A stretch of 64,000 bases of DNA, from positions 347,574-411,573 of the forward strand of contig NZ_JYLL01000002.1 of assembly GCF_001439695.1 (NCBI RefSeq), read 5' to 3'. Below, piece after piece: positions 63,890 to 64,000 of the stretch; positions within the stretch are counted from its first letter, which is position 1; every line of letters begins with the position of its first letter. Below the pieces are notes generated by a model. That model saw only the letters and a list, made by a program, of their open reading frames with translations, searched no databases and was not told the origin of the DNA. The translations under genes were made by a program, and so were the position numbers. The DNA comes from Pseudomonas veronii (GTDB lineage: Bacteria; Pseudomonadota; Gammaproteobacteria; Pseudomonadales; Pseudomonadaceae).

Positions 63890-64000
63890 AAGACAGGACA
63901 CCGTTTCCCCCTTACGATAAGGGATAGGCAAACGGTTATGTTTATGACTAACAGCAACGATAAGAGTGGTGAGCTTTTGGGTCAGGAGCGGCGACGCCGC
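63887..64000 (+). mobile_element. Left end of an insertion sequence with start of its orfA
   Basis: The dnaB reading changes abruptly to unrelated sequence at about 63885-63887. Near the new end is an inverted repeat CCCTTA-cga-TAAGGG (63909-63923). From ATG 63938 or 63944 a frame runs to the window edge and ends in LGQERRRR, a charged start like that of IS3-type OrfA or IS66-type TnpA. The right end is outside the window, so the family is uncertain. Confidence 0.65.

Overview
The window reads as a chromosome segment of a Pseudomonas of the P. fluorescens group. The grounds are the gene families (NAGGN osmoprotectant operon, DUF3509, DUF3309, MnmC, PAP, a CsrA paralogue, an LTA-synthase-like sulfatase), the high GC content, and the many intergenic REP/REPIN palindromes of the two classes typical of that group (GGGGGCTTGCCCCC type and GCGAGCTTGCTCGC type). 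These assignments come from reading protein sequences; no database search was run.

Layout. 1-1580: divergent purine-catabolism genes puuE and hiuH. 1600-11670: an accessory block with an IS110 remnant, a T6SS-type effector module without a vgrG (DUF4123 adaptor, DUF3304 lipoprotein, DUF2235/Tle1-like phospholipase), a frameshifted reverse gene, and a 1754-codon dermonecrotic-toxin-like giant gene. 11649-13715: a LysE exporter and a guanine/hypoxanthine (NCS2/AzgA-type) permease. The palindrome TTGTATACAA or its one-base variant occurs twice between puuE and hiuH and once upstream of the permease, so these loci look like one purine regulon now split by the accessory block. 13886-16181: a MarR regulator divergent from a PLP aminotransferase and a GST, with two identical-spacing operator-like dyads between them. 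16224-20165: a LysR regulator divergent from a CitMHS transporter, AtuA and AtuA-like operon, probably for an unidentified carboxylate.

20277-29157: housekeeping genes (glutaredoxin-like protein, folE, Smr protein, a cysteine-hydrolase-fold protein, prmB, aroC, MFS transporter) ending in an acireductone-dioxygenase homologue that has lost two metal-binding histidines. 29303-38109: a LuxR-type solo regulator, DUF3509, an acyl-CoA synthetase, an ankyrin protein, small membrane proteins, the sulfatase, an SDR, a CsrA paralogue and a YheU protein. 38169-42950: the NAGGN operon (asnO, ngg, M42 peptidase). 43235-49221: mnmC, polyphosphate:AMP phosphotransferase, thiolase and an EamA exporter. 49222-49720: a repeat-rich gap with a cloverleaf-like inverted repeat. 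49721-62502: fumC, DUF2059, BolA, trhO, a DsbA-like protein, an ABC exporter, a PAS-GGDEF-EAL protein, a heme-oxygenase-like diiron family protein, a second diguanylate cyclase, and lldD divergent from a LysR regulator.

62586-64000: a tRNA-Asn followed by parA and a dnaB gene cut off after about 70 codons by what looks like the left end of an insertion sequence. This is the edge of a genomic island or ICE lodged at the tRNA gene.

The points most worth following are the three-site purine operator set, the vgrG-less Tle1 module beside the giant toxin, the ARD paralogue without its HxH ligands, the paired MarR operators, the uncharacterised CitMHS/AtuA operon, and the IS-broken island at tRNA-Asn.
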